From: Clostridia bacterium
GTDB taxonomy: Bacteria > Bacillota > Clostridia > Christensenellales > CAG-138
Reading direction: 5' to 3'
Length of the DNA stretch: 64,000 nt
Assembly (NCBI GenBank): GCA_030526425.1
Contig: JAUNCT010000001.1
Span: forward strand, 62,001 to 126,000
The translations under genes and the position numbers were made by a program. Positions 23,502 to 31,055 of this stretch are shown piece by piece (the stretch's first letter is position 1; each line of letters begins with the position of its first letter). A model generated the notes under the pieces. The model saw only the letters and a program-made list of their open reading frames with translations, had not been told where the DNA came from and searched no databases.

Positions 23502-25009
23502 TGGACCCGAAATTCTATATCGAGCCCGATTTCGAGGTACAGCGCAACGACGCGCGCTGCACCCGTTGCCGCGTCTGCGAACGCCAGTGCGCCAATGAGG
23601 TGCACACCTTCGATGAAGAAGGACATATCATGCTCGCGGACGATGCGAAGTGTGTGAACTGCATGCGCTGCGTTGCGGTGTGCCCGACCCATGCGCTGAA
23701 GATCGTCAAGAACCCGTGCCGCATCACGGAAAACGCCAACTGGGAAAACGACACCGTCCGAGAGATCCAAAAACAGGCGAGCAGCGGCGGCGTCCTGCTT
23801 TCCTCCATGGGCAGCCCGAAACCCCTTCCCGTCTACTGGGACAAGCTTCTCATCAACGCGTCCCAGGTCACGAACCCGTCGATCGACCCCCTGCGCGAGC
23901 CGATGGAGACGCGCGTCTTTCTCGGCAAGAAGCCGGCGCAACTGCGCCGCCGCGAGGACGGGCATTTCGACACGCGGATGGACCCGCAGCTCGAACTGTC
24001 GGTGCCGATCATGTTTTCGGGTATGAGCTACGGCTCGATCAGCTACAATGCCTGCAAGTCGCTTGCGATGGCGGCGGAGGAGCTCGGCATCTACTACAAC
24101 ACCGGTGAAGGCGGCCTGCATGAAGACTTCTATGTCTACGGAGAGAACACCGTCGTGCAGGTGGCTTCCGGTCGTTTCGGCGTGCATTCCGATTATCTGA
24201 ACGCCGCAGCCGCGGTGGAGATCAAGATCGGTCAGGGCGCAAAGCCCGGCATCGGCGGTCATCTTGCGGGCGCGAAGATCGTCGGCGACGTGAGCCGCAC
24301 GCGCATGGTCCCCGAGGGGACGGATGCTATCTCCCCCGCCCCGCACCACGATATCTATTCCATCGAAGACCTTCGTCAGCTTGTCTATTCGCTGAAGGAG
24401 GCAACGCAATACAAAAAGCCCGTGATCGTCAAGGTCGCAGCGGTGCACAACATCGCCGCGATCGCCAGCGGCATCGCGAGATCCGGCGCGGATATCATCG
24501 CCATCGACGGTTACCGCGGCGGTACGGGAGCGGCGCCGACACGCATCCGCGACAATGTCGGCATCCCGATCGAGCTTGCGCTGGCGGCGGTCGATACCCG
24601 TCTCAGGGATGAGGGCATCCGCAACCAAGTGTCGCTCATCGTCGGCGGCAGTATCCGCAACTCTTCGGATGTGGTCAAGGCTATCGCCCTGGGTGCGGAC
24701 GCCTGCTATATCGCAACGGCGGCGATGATCGCCATGGGCTGCCACCTCTGCCGCAGGTGCCAGGTCGGTCTGTGCAACTGGGGCATCGCGACCCAGCGGC
24801 CGGAACTCACCAAAAGACTGGACCCCGAAGTCGGCGCGCGCCGGCTCGTCAACCTGGTGACCGTGTGGAAGCACGAGATCATGGAAATGATGGGCGGCAT
24901 GGGCATCAACTCGATCGAAGCGCTGCGCGGTAACCGCCTGATGCTGCGCGGTGTCGGGTTGAACGAAAAGGAACTGGAGATCCTCGGGATCTCCCACGCA
25001 GGCGAGTAA
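23501..25009 (+). CDS. glutamate synthase FMN-domain subunit with ferredoxin-like clusters
   Basis: The 502-residue protein starts with a two-cluster ferredoxin domain (CTRCRVCERQC and CVNCMRCVAVCP) that would carry electrons from ferredoxin or an NADPH module. Next is the FMN-binding TIM barrel of the glutamate synthase large subunit: MSYGSIS, NTGEGG, KPGIGGHL, VKVAAVHN and IDGYRGGTGAAP, followed by the cysteine cluster GCHLCRRCQVGLC that holds the 3Fe-4S centre. It performs the reductive amination of 2-oxoglutarate with channelled ammonia. No GltD-like NADPH subunit is in the window. Confidence 0.92.
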   Translation: MDPKFYIEPDFEVQRNDARCTRCRVCERQCANEVHTFDEEGHIMLADDAKCVNCMRCVAVCPTHALKIVKNPCRITENANWENDTVREIQKQASSGGVLLSSMGSPKPLPVYWDKLLINASQVTNPSIDPLREPMETRVFLGKKPAQLRRREDGHFDTRMDPQLELSVPIMFSGMSYGSISYNACKSLAMAAEELGIYYNTGEGGLHEDFYVYGENTVVQVASGRFGVHSDYLNAAAAVEIKIGQGAKPGIGGHLAGAKIVGDVSRTRMVPEGTDAISPAPHHDIYSIEDLRQLVYSLKEATQYKKPVIVKVAAVHNIAAIASGIARSGADIIAIDGYRGGTGAAPTRIRDNVGIPIELALAAVDTRLRDEGIRNQVSLIVGGSIRNSSDVVKAIALGADACYIATAAMIAMGCHLCRRCQVGLCNWGIATQRPELTKRLDPEVGARRLVNLVTVWKHEIMEMMGGMGINSIEALRGNRLMLRGVGLNEKELEILGISHAGE

Positions 25010-25021
25010 GGAGGTGCCGGC

Positions 25022-25741
25022 ATGAAGATCAATGCAGGAAAGCTCAATTACCGGGAGCTGAACCAATGGCTTCGCGACACCAAAGAAGACTGCGACATCG
25101 TCGACTGCCGCGGGCAGCGTTTTATCGCCGCCGGACGCAAGGGCGGTAAGATCACCATCAGCGGTACGCCGGGCAACGCGCTCGGCGCATACCTCGACGG
25201 GACGCGCCTTGAGGTCATGGGCAACGCGCAGGACGCCGTCGGCGATACGATGAACGACGGCACCATCATCATTCACGGCAACGTCGGAGACGCCGCCGGA
25301 TACGCCATGCGCGGGGGCTCCCTGTATGTCAAAGGCAACGCGGGATACCGCGCCGGCGTGCATATGAAAGCGTATGGCGATAAGTTCCCCGTCATGGTCA
25401 TCGGCGGACGGACAGGCAGCTTTCTCGGCGAGTATCTTGCGGGCGGAGTCATCGTGGTGCTCGGTCTCCACAACGACGGAAAGCGCATCGTGCATTATTT
25501 CCCCTGCACGGGAATGCACGGCGGGAAGGTCTTTCTCCGTTCGGATTGCTCGACGGTCGACTTCCCCGACAAGGTGCATGTCGCATCCGCAACGCCGGAA
25601 GATCTCGAAGAGATCCGTCCCTATGTCGAAGAGTATGTCCGCCTGTTCGGCGGTGATGCCGAGACCTTGATGAAAGGACCTTTTACCGTGGTCACGCCCG
25701 ACAGCAGCAACCCTTACAGGCAGCTGTATGTGACCAACTGA
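25022..25741 (+). CDS. glutamate synthase GXGXG-domain subunit
   Basis: The 239-residue protein is a right-handed beta-helix of the GltB C-terminal GXGXG type, made of repeated units such as GTPGNALGAYLDG, GNAQDAVGDTMNDG and GNVGDAAGYAMRGG. It has no catalytic residues and scaffolds the amidotransferase and synthase sites. It follows the FMN subunit by 12 nt with AAGGAGGTG as RBS and ends the operon. Confidence 0.92.
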   Translation: MKINAGKLNYRELNQWLRDTKEDCDIVDCRGQRFIAAGRKGGKITISGTPGNALGAYLDGTRLEVMGNAQDAVGDTMNDGTIIIHGNVGDAAGYAMRGGSLYVKGNAGYRAGVHMKAYGDKFPVMVIGGRTGSFLGEYLAGGVIVVLGLHNDGKRIVHYFPCTGMHGGKVFLRSDCSTVDFPDKVHVASATPEDLEEIRPYVEEYVRLFGGDAETLMKGPFTVVTPDSSNPYRQLYVTN

Positions 25742-25798
25742 ATCCCGACCGAACCGACCGTTGACCGGTTTCTTCCTTTATTCTTTTCCCCTCTCTTT

Positions 25799-25826
25799 GC
25801 GGGGCGGCGCTTCGGTGCCGCCCCGC
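25799..25826 (+). terminator. intrinsic terminator of the glutamate synthase operon
   Basis: A stem GCGGGGCGGCGC/GTGCCGCCCCGC capped by TTCG is followed by a T-rich tract that overlaps the AraC stop codon. It is nearly identical to the terminator at 27558-27588. Confidence 0.8.
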
Positions 25827-25827
25827 C

Positions 25828-26760
25828 TTATTTTGTTTCGACGTTTTCCGTTCCGCTTGTGTTCGCTCTCATTTCCGCGGCGCGCTCCTTGGTCAGCGCT
25901 CTGCGGTAGGCAAGCGGTGAAACGCCGTATTTCTTTTTGAACACGGTCGAAAAGTGGGCGCTGTTGTGGTAGCCCAAACGGCTGCCGATGGTTTTGATGG
26001 GGATGATCGGGTTCTGCAGGGCGTTTTTCGCAAGCTCGAGGCGGAGATCCGCCAAGAAAACAGACGGGGATTTCCCCGTGTGTCTGACCATGAGCTTATA
26101 CAGGTAGTTCTCGCTGATATTCAGGCTTTGCGCCATTTCGGAAACGGTGAAATTCCGCCGCAGGTTCTCGTTGATGTACTGCATTGCACGGTTGAGGTTG
26201 ACATCCGCTCCGGGAGCGGCGGAACCGTGCTGCGGCGCGTGGTAGCGGTCGCTCAGCCGTACGATATGAAAAAACAGGTTTTCGAACAGGTTTTGGATCT
26301 CGAGCCCGGCGCCGAATTTGTTTTCCGCCCCGATCCTGCGGATCGCTTCGAGTATCTTGCGCAACTCGCCGTCCTTGTCGTGAACATGATGGTAGCGGAA
26401 CAGACGCTCCATGGTTTCGCGGAATTCGTCGGATTTGTCCGGAGCGCCGAGCGTAAAATTGACGAAATACATTTCGACATGCGATCCCTCGGGAATCAGC
26501 GGGGTAATGTTCGGCGGCAGGTACATCAGGCAGCCGGGACCGACCGCAATGTTTTCGGTATCCCCCGGATAAAAGGCTTCCCCTTCGGTGATGTAATTCA
26601 GACGGTGGTAGAACGAGAAACGCTCCCCGTGCGGATCGGAGGTTTCCGTGACGACCTTGCCGTATTCCGCGATTTGCGGACAAAAGGACAAAAAGCGCTT
26701 GCATTCACTGCAAAAACGCACGGCGTGTTTTTCGACAATGGGGGCGGAAGACGGGATCAT
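25828..26760 (-). CDS. AraC-family transcription regulator
   Basis: The 310-residue protein starts at ATG 26760 behind GGAGGAACCCG. Residues about 20-180 form a cupin-like sensing domain (YHRLNYITEGEAFY, PGCLMYLPPNITPL), and residues about 200-295 hold the two HTH motifs of the AraC DNA-binding domain, ending in a typical LGYHNSAHFSTVFKKKYGVSPLAYR-like block. The first 27 residues contain three cysteines (FCSECKRF...FCP), unusual for this family and possibly metal- or redox-sensitive. It is divergent from the secreted two-repeat protein and probably controls it through the direct repeats in the shared gap. Confidence 0.88.
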   Translation of the reverse strand: MIPSSAPIVEKHAVRFCSECKRFLSFCPQIAEYGKVVTETSDPHGERFSFYHRLNYITEGEAFYPGDTENIAVGPGCLMYLPPNITPLIPEGSHVEMYFVNFTLGAPDKSDEFRETMERLFRYHHVHDKDGELRKILEAIRRIGAENKFGAGLEIQNLFENLFFHIVRLSDRYHAPQHGSAAPGADVNLNRAMQYINENLRRNFTVSEMAQSLNISENYLYKLMVRHTGKSPSVFLADLRLELAKNALQNPIIPIKTIGSRLGYHNSAHFSTVFKKKYGVSPLAYRRALTKERAAEMRANTSGTENVETK

Positions 26761-26785
26761 CGGGTTCCTCCGGTGGACTTGAGAA

Positions 26786-26838
26786 TAAGGATATTATAAA
26801 CAAGTGTAAGGATATTGAAAACAAAATTCGATTATACT
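26786..26838 (+). promoter_or_regulatory. AraC-type direct-repeat operator and activator-dependent promoter
   Basis: TAAGGATATT occurs twice, at 26786-26795 and 26807-26816, exactly 21 bp apart and so on the same DNA face. The second copy overlaps the expected -35 position of a promoter whose -10 is TATACT (26833-26838) and which has no recognisable -35 hexamer. This is the classical arrangement for activation by an AraC dimer. Confidence 0.65.
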
Positions 26839-26874
26839 GTTCGGGATATCAAAATATTGACGGAGGAATCTGCA

Positions 26875-27540
26875 ATGAAAAGAAACCCGATGGCACTGTG
26901 CGTTATCGCGCTCATGCTGACTGTTGTGATGATGACCGCCGCGCTGGCCGAGACCGGTGTCGGTACCTATACCGTTTACAATGTGACCGGTGAAAAGGTC
27001 ACCGAGCTCTACCTGCACGTTGTGGGCGCCGACAAGGGCGAGAACCTTGCTGCGGAAGGTCTGCGCAACGGCAAAAAGACCGTGCTGACGTTTGAAGCGG
27101 AAAAGGATGCGACCCTCGCGCTGGAGTTTGTGACCGAGGGCGGCCGCAGCGCGGCGTTCGAGACCCTGCACATCGAAGAGGCTCCCGTTGCTCTGCTCGC
27201 GGTCGATGCGATGACCGGCGCAACGCCCATCGCTTTCTCCGTTCCGCAGGAAACCGGCAATTACACTTTTGTGAATAAAACCGGCGAGACCGTCACCGAG
27301 CTGTACGTCACCCCCGCAGGCGAAGAGAAAGGTCTGAATCTCGCGGGTGAAGGTATGGCGGACGGCGAAACGTTCGATTTCTCCTTCACCGGTCCGGTCG
27401 ATACCGAACTCGTGGTCTCCTTCACGACCGCGAAGGACGGCGAGAAAGTTTTCGAAACCCTCCACATCGAGACCGTGAAGATCGGGCTGCTTGCAGCCGA
27501 TGCGATGACCGGCGCGACGCCGATCGTCTTCGGTTTCTGA
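26875..27540 (+). CDS. secreted protein with two 98-residue repeats, function unknown
   Basis: The start is ATG 26875 with GGAGGAATCTGCA upstream, giving 221 residues; an in-frame ATG at 26815 lies inside the operator. A signal peptide is likely cut after ALA at residue 25. The mature protein is a tandem duplication, roughly 31-121 and 129-219, with a 98-residue period. Each unit has Y-T-x-x-N-x-TG-x-x-VTELY, a G-x-NLA segment, F-ETLHIE, and ends in DAMTGATPI. The beta-rich pattern resembles extracellular beta-sandwich repeats. DAMTGAT also resembles the D-x-x-[ST]-G-A-[ST] flavinylation motif of NqrC/RnfG-like domains, but the surrounding domain does not clearly match. It probably responds to the adjacent AraC regulator. 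Confidence 0.75.
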   Translation: MKRNPMALCVIALMLTVVMMTAALAETGVGTYTVYNVTGEKVTELYLHVVGADKGENLAAEGLRNGKKTVLTFEAEKDATLALEFVTEGGRSAAFETLHIEEAPVALLAVDAMTGATPIAFSVPQETGNYTFVNKTGETVTELYVTPAGEEKGLNLAGEGMADGETFDFSFTGPVDTELVVSFTTAKDGEKVFETLHIETVKIGLLAADAMTGATPIVFGF

Positions 27541-27557
27541 GAACCCGTTGTCCCTTG

Positions 27558-27588
27558 CGGGGCGGTGCTTCGGCACCGCCCCGTTTTT
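27558..27588 (+). terminator. intrinsic terminator of the two-repeat protein gene
   Basis: An 11-bp perfect stem CGGGGCGGTGC/GCACCGCCCCG with a TTCG loop is followed by TTTTT. Confidence 0.92.
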
Positions 27589-27677
27589 CGTTTCTTTTCG
27601 GTTTCGCCGCGAAGTTGTATAATATCAAAATCAGTATCATACGGAGGCAACGCGGCACGGGGCCGCAAGGTATAATT

Positions 27678-28394
27678 ATGGAATCGAAGTACATCAAAAA
27701 TTGCGAAGTTCCCTCATCGGGTTGTGATTATTCCGGATGCATGGGTTTTGACGGCATCGCGGCGCAGTACATGAACAGCGCGACCTGGCACGCGGATGCG
27801 CTCGGTATCGGCTTCAACGTGCTGGAAAAGCAGCATCTGTTTTGGATCGCGATCCGCACGCGCATCGACATTTTCAGAAAGCCGCGCATGGGCGAATCCT
27901 TCACGCTCGAAACCTGGACCGAACCGCCGACGCATTTGGCGTTCGACCGCGATTATACGATCCGTTCGGGCGATGAGATCCTCTCCATCGGCAAGACGCA
28001 GTGGGGATTGTACAATATGGAGCTCGGAAAGCTCGAATGGGGGAAAAACGTTTATCCCGAAGGACTGGTCCCGATCGCGGAAAGCAATTTCAGCGAACGG
28101 TTCTACCGCTTCAACGACGAACCGACGGAATTTCTCGGCAACTATATCGTGCGCAGCACCGACATCGATCTTGGCGGGCATATGAACAACGTCAAGTACA
28201 TCACCGCCGTGGAGGGGATGTTCTCCGTTGCCGAGTGGGAACGGAATGCGTTCCGCTCCATCGAAATCATGTACAAAAAGGCGTGCTTCGAGGGTGAAAC
28301 GATCGAGTTCGCAAAGGGTGAGACCGAAGTAGGGATGGTCGTACGCGGCAACGTGAACGGCGAGACGGCGATTTGGATGCTGTTCCGCAGATGA
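27678..28394 (+). CDS. acyl-ACP thioesterase
   Basis: The start is ATG 27678 behind AAGG; the preceding in-frame region covers the upstream terminator. The 238-residue protein is a double hotdog of the FatA/FatB-like bacterial family (PF01643). The second hotdog has GGHMNNVKY, the N-x-H-x-N-N element that carries catalytic residues, and the first has the WHADALGIG region. It hydrolyses fatty acyl-ACP to release fatty acids in the cytosol. The downstream gene for a phosphopantetheinyl transferase, which makes holo-ACP, gives a coherent link. Confidence 0.9.
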   Translation: MESKYIKNCEVPSSGCDYSGCMGFDGIAAQYMNSATWHADALGIGFNVLEKQHLFWIAIRTRIDIFRKPRMGESFTLETWTEPPTHLAFDRDYTIRSGDEILSIGKTQWGLYNMELGKLEWGKNVYPEGLVPIAESNFSERFYRFNDEPTEFLGNYIVRSTDIDLGGHMNNVKYITAVEGMFSVAEWERNAFRSIEIMYKKACFEGETIEFAKGETEVGMVVRGNVNGETAIWMLFRR

Positions 28395-28431
28395 CGGAAA
28401 TCCTCTGCCGCCGGCGGTGGAAAGGAGAACC

Positions 28432-28554
28432 ATGGAAGAAAAAACATCGTTTTGCACCTGTGAGCATCCGTGTTGTCCGCGTCAACTGAACAACAGCGCG
28501 GACGGATGCACCCCGCGCATCCGGAAGGATCTGCGCTGCGTACGGGAACGATGA
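28432..28554 (+). CDS. 40-residue cysteine-rich small protein
   Basis: This short gene has a strong AAAGGAGA 4-5 nt before its ATG and ends in a 4-nt ATGA overlap with the phosphopantetheinyl transferase gene, so it is very likely translated. The product has six cysteines (8, 10, 14, 15, 26, 36) arranged C-x-C-x3-C-C-P-R...C...C, no signal peptide, and a basic C-terminal half. The CxC-x3-C pattern resembles small clostridial zinc-binding proteins of the DUF6485 kind, but I am not sure of that match. Its position suggests at least a role in translational coupling; any biochemical role is unknown. Confidence 0.65.
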   Translation: MEEKTSFCTCEHPCCPRQLNNSADGCTPRIRKDLRCVRER

Positions 28555-29207
28555 ATACGATTCGGGTATATTATGCGGATGCCGCGCCGCTGAAGGACGC
28601 GGAGCTGTATGCGCGGTATCTCGGCTTGGTTTCCGAAACACGCAGAAAAAAGGCGGAAAGCCATGCGCATGCGGAGGGACGGGTCCTTTCCCTAGCGGCG
28701 GGTCTGCTGCTGAAACGCGCCCTGACGGATCTCGGCGTACGGTATGAAACGGCAACGGTCCGCACCGGAGGACACGGAAAGCCGTACATCGATGGCGGAC
28801 CGTTTTTCAGTCTGTCGCATTCGGGCGAGCGGGCGCTGTGCGTTGCCGCCCCCTTCCCCGTCGGTTGCGATGCGGAACGGATCCGCAAGGCGGATCTTCG
28901 CATCGCGGATCGCTTTTTCACCGCGGAGGAGCAGGCGTTCCTTTCCGCTCAGGAGGACAAGCAGACGGCGTTCTTCCGCTTGTGGACGCTGAAAGAGAGC
29001 TATCTGAAATTGACGGGAGCGGGGCTGCAGCAGTCGCTCGGCGCATTCTCGGTATTTCCGAACGGAGCATCCTCCCGGGTCGCAACGCCCGGCGGGACAT
29101 GCATCCGCGCGGCGGAGTACGATCCCGGAGACGGATACCGCCTGGCATGGTGCGCGGAAGGAGATGCAGCGGCGTTCACATGGATCCTCGTTTCGTTTGA
29201 CAAATGA
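28551..29207 (+). CDS. 4'-phosphopantetheinyl transferase, Sfp type
   Basis: The start is ATG 28551, overlapping the small upstream gene, giving 218 residues; longer in-frame starts lie within the latter. Motifs of the Sfp/AcpT superfamily are GHGKPY, FSLSHSG, the Mg-binding VGCDAERI and FRLWTLKESYLKL (the W-x-x-KE-[SA]-x-x-K signature). It transfers phosphopantetheine from CoA to carrier-protein serine. No polyketide or peptide synthetase lies in the window, so it may serve fatty-acid ACP or a carrier elsewhere. Confidence 0.9.
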   Translation: MNTIRVYYADAAPLKDAELYARYLGLVSETRRKKAESHAHAEGRVLSLAAGLLLKRALTDLGVRYETATVRTGGHGKPYIDGGPFFSLSHSGERALCVAAPFPVGCDAERIRKADLRIADRFFTAEEQAFLSAQEDKQTAFFRLWTLKESYLKLTGAGLQQSLGAFSVFPNGASSRVATPGGTCIRAAEYDPGDGYRLAWCAEGDAAAFTWILVSFDK

Positions 29208-29219
29208 ACGCAACGAACA

Positions 29220-29255
29220 AAGCCTTTTCCGTTGGATACGGGAAGGGCTTTTTTT
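29220..29255 (+). terminator. intrinsic terminator of the thioesterase operon
   Basis: A 13-bp stem AAGCCTTTTCCGT/ACGGGAAGGGCTT (two G-U pairs) with a 5-nt loop is followed by TTTTTTT. Confidence 0.85.
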
Positions 29256-29278
29256 GTTTCCGGTACTTGTCCGATCAG

Positions 29279-29307
29279 TTGACGAACGAACGTTAAGTTG
29301 TTAAAAT
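29279..29307 (+). promoter_or_regulatory. promoter of the membrane-anchored hydrolase
   Basis: TTGACG (29279-29284) and TAAAAT (29302-29307) are 17 bp apart, about 100 bp upstream of the gene. Confidence 0.65.
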
Positions 29308-29409
29308 GGGCGGAGCAGGGGGCGGACGCCGGAGCGTTGTTGCTTTGGCGGGCGCATTGGCAAGGTGTTTTGTGTGGATCGCCGGGCAACGACACGGGGC
29401 GGTGAACAG

Positions 29410-30432
29410 ATGAGAAAGAGAAACAAGAGATTCAAAGGGATTTTGACCGCGCTCGTGGTCGTTGCGGTGGTCGCGGTCGTGTTGAAGAACGCGCTGTTTC
29501 CCAAGACCGAACCCTTGGCGTTGACGGGAAGGTACGCCGTCGCCTCGCGGGATTATTGGGTCACCGAGGACCGGGAGGATCCGTTCCGGAACGATGGAGC
29601 GAAGCGCGAGGTGCAGGTACGCGCATGGTATCCGGAGAACTTCGGAGTCGCGGACGAGAAGCACCCGGTCGTCGTTGCTTCCCATGGCTCCTGCGGGTCG
29701 GTCGACAACAATCTCAGCCTGTACCGGGAGCTTGCATCGCACGGTTATACGGTATTGGCTGTTGGTCACCCCGGGCACGCTTTTTCCGTGGGGCATTCGG
29801 ACGGAAAGAAACAGTTCGTTGCGGGGACCTACCTGAAATCGATGGGCACGATGGACCCGCAGAAGAAACCGGAAGAGGCGGCGAAGCTGTTTTCGGAATG
29901 GATGAAACTGCGGATGGAAGACCTGAACGCCGTGATGGATGATTTTTCCGGAAGGGCTGCCGAAAATGCGGAGTTCCGGAGCGCGGATCCCACGCGTTTT
30001 ATCACGATCGGTCATTCTGCGGGCGGTTCGGCGGCGCTGGGAATGGCGCGCGTACGGAAGGACGTTGTTGCGGTCATCGCGCTCGAAGCGCCGTTCATGT
30101 ACGATATCAAGGGTGTTTCCGGCGGTGCGTACGTCTTCGACGACAGCGACTACGGGATCCCCGTACTACATGTATACTCCGATGCGAGTTGGGAGCATTT
30201 GCGGGAATGGAAACAGTACCGGAACAACGTTAAGTTTCTTGCCGGCGGCGAAGCGGGGTACCGGAACCTGCATTATGCAGGCACGGGGCATATGGGGCTT
30301 TGCGACCTTTCCCTCGCCTCTCCCGTGTTCGCAAAACTTTTGGACGGCGGAATCGGGGCGAAGGATCCGCGTGTACCGTTGGCTCAGCTGAATGCGGACA
30401 GTGTTGCGTTCTTGCGGGATTTCGGGCTGTGA
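29410..30432 (+). CDS. membrane-anchored alpha/beta hydrolase, PAF-acetylhydrolase-like
   Basis: The start at ATG 29410 gives 340 residues with a basic head and one hydrophobic helix (about 13-28), so the enzyme is probably tethered outside the membrane. It has the oxyanion-loop SHGSCGS, a GHPGH loop, nucleophile elbow GHSAGGS and a late acidic/His pair (VYSDASW, GTGHMG). The layout resembles platelet-activating-factor acetylhydrolase and dienelactone-type esterases. The substrate is unknown; no cotranscribed partner. Confidence 0.8.
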   Translation: MRKRNKRFKGILTALVVVAVVAVVLKNALFPKTEPLALTGRYAVASRDYWVTEDREDPFRNDGAKREVQVRAWYPENFGVADEKHPVVVASHGSCGSVDNNLSLYRELASHGYTVLAVGHPGHAFSVGHSDGKKQFVAGTYLKSMGTMDPQKKPEEAAKLFSEWMKLRMEDLNAVMDDFSGRAAENAEFRSADPTRFITIGHSAGGSAALGMARVRKDVVAVIALEAPFMYDIKGVSGGAYVFDDSDYGIPVLHVYSDASWEHLREWKQYRNNVKFLAGGEAGYRNLHYAGTGHMGLCDLSLASPVFAKLLDGGIGAKDPRVPLAQLNADSVAFLRDFGL

Positions 30433-30441
30433 TCGGCAAGC

Positions 30442-30472
30442 AAAAAGACCGGACGATTTGTCCGGTCTTTTT
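30442..30472. terminator. bidirectional terminator
   Basis: A 13-bp perfect stem AAAAAGACCGGAC/GTCCGGTCTTTTT with a 5-nt loop serves both the hydrolase and, on the minus strand, the uridine-kinase-like gene. Confidence 0.9.
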
Positions 30473-31044
30473 CAGATTTCGGGGATAGCGAATGTATCGG
30501 TCGCGAGCAGGATGTCCGCATCGCCTTCGCTCAGCGTTCCGAACCAGCGCTCCTCCAACGGGATCCACATCGTCCGGAAAGCCTCGAGCTTTTCGGCGGG
30601 CTCGCGCAGGGCGAGGCGCTGCATCTGCGTTTCGGGAGAACAGGTCGTGAGGATCGTCAGGTCGTAATACGGTCGCAGCGCCTTGTTCAGCGCGTAGCTG
30701 CCCTCACAGATCGCGGGATAGCGAAGCTCGTGAAGAACGGGCGGCAGAAGCCGCAGCGTTTTGCAATCGAACCGTTGGGTCACGGGTGCCGTGCCGGCTT
30801 GCAACGGCAATAGGACTTCCGTTTCGAAACGTTCGTGGTCGACATTTTCCCCGGGGATCGCCCGGCGTTCGGGGGAACGCTGTTCGGGGCGCAGAAAGTA
30901 ATCGTCGAGGTGGAACACCGCGGCACCGAGATCGGCGGCGAGGCGCGTTGCGAGCGTGGTTTTGCCCGAACAGCAGCGTCCGTCGAGCCCGATGATCCGG
31001 GGAGAAGCCGCGCGGATCGCGGTCAAAAGTTCGTTGTAGTTCAT
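30472..31044 (-). CDS. uridine kinase-like P-loop kinase
   Basis: The start is ATG 31044 behind GAGGGA, giving 190 residues. Walker A is GLDGRCCSGKTT, followed by the HLDDYFL motif of uridine/pantothenate-type kinases, a GENVDHERF segment where Udk proteins bind substrate, and an ICEGSYAL strand. It would phosphorylate a nucleoside or similar small molecule in the cytosol. The call is family-level only; true Udk is slightly longer. It follows the LCP gene by 11 nt and is probably cotranscribed with it. Confidence 0.75.
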   Translation of the reverse strand: MNYNELLTAIRAASPRIIGLDGRCCSGKTTLATRLAADLGAAVFHLDDYFLRPEQRSPERRAIPGENVDHERFETEVLLPLQAGTAPVTQRFDCKTLRLLPPVLHELRYPAICEGSYALNKALRPYYDLTILTTCSPETQMQRLALREPAEKLEAFRTMWIPLEERWFGTLSEGDADILLATDTFAIPEI

Positions 31045-31055
31045 CCGGGAGTCCC

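Noticed and set aside
26815..26874. Possible N-terminal extension of the secreted two-repeat protein
   Set aside because: It overlaps the AraC operator and would hide the signal peptide; the internal ATG has an ideal RBS.
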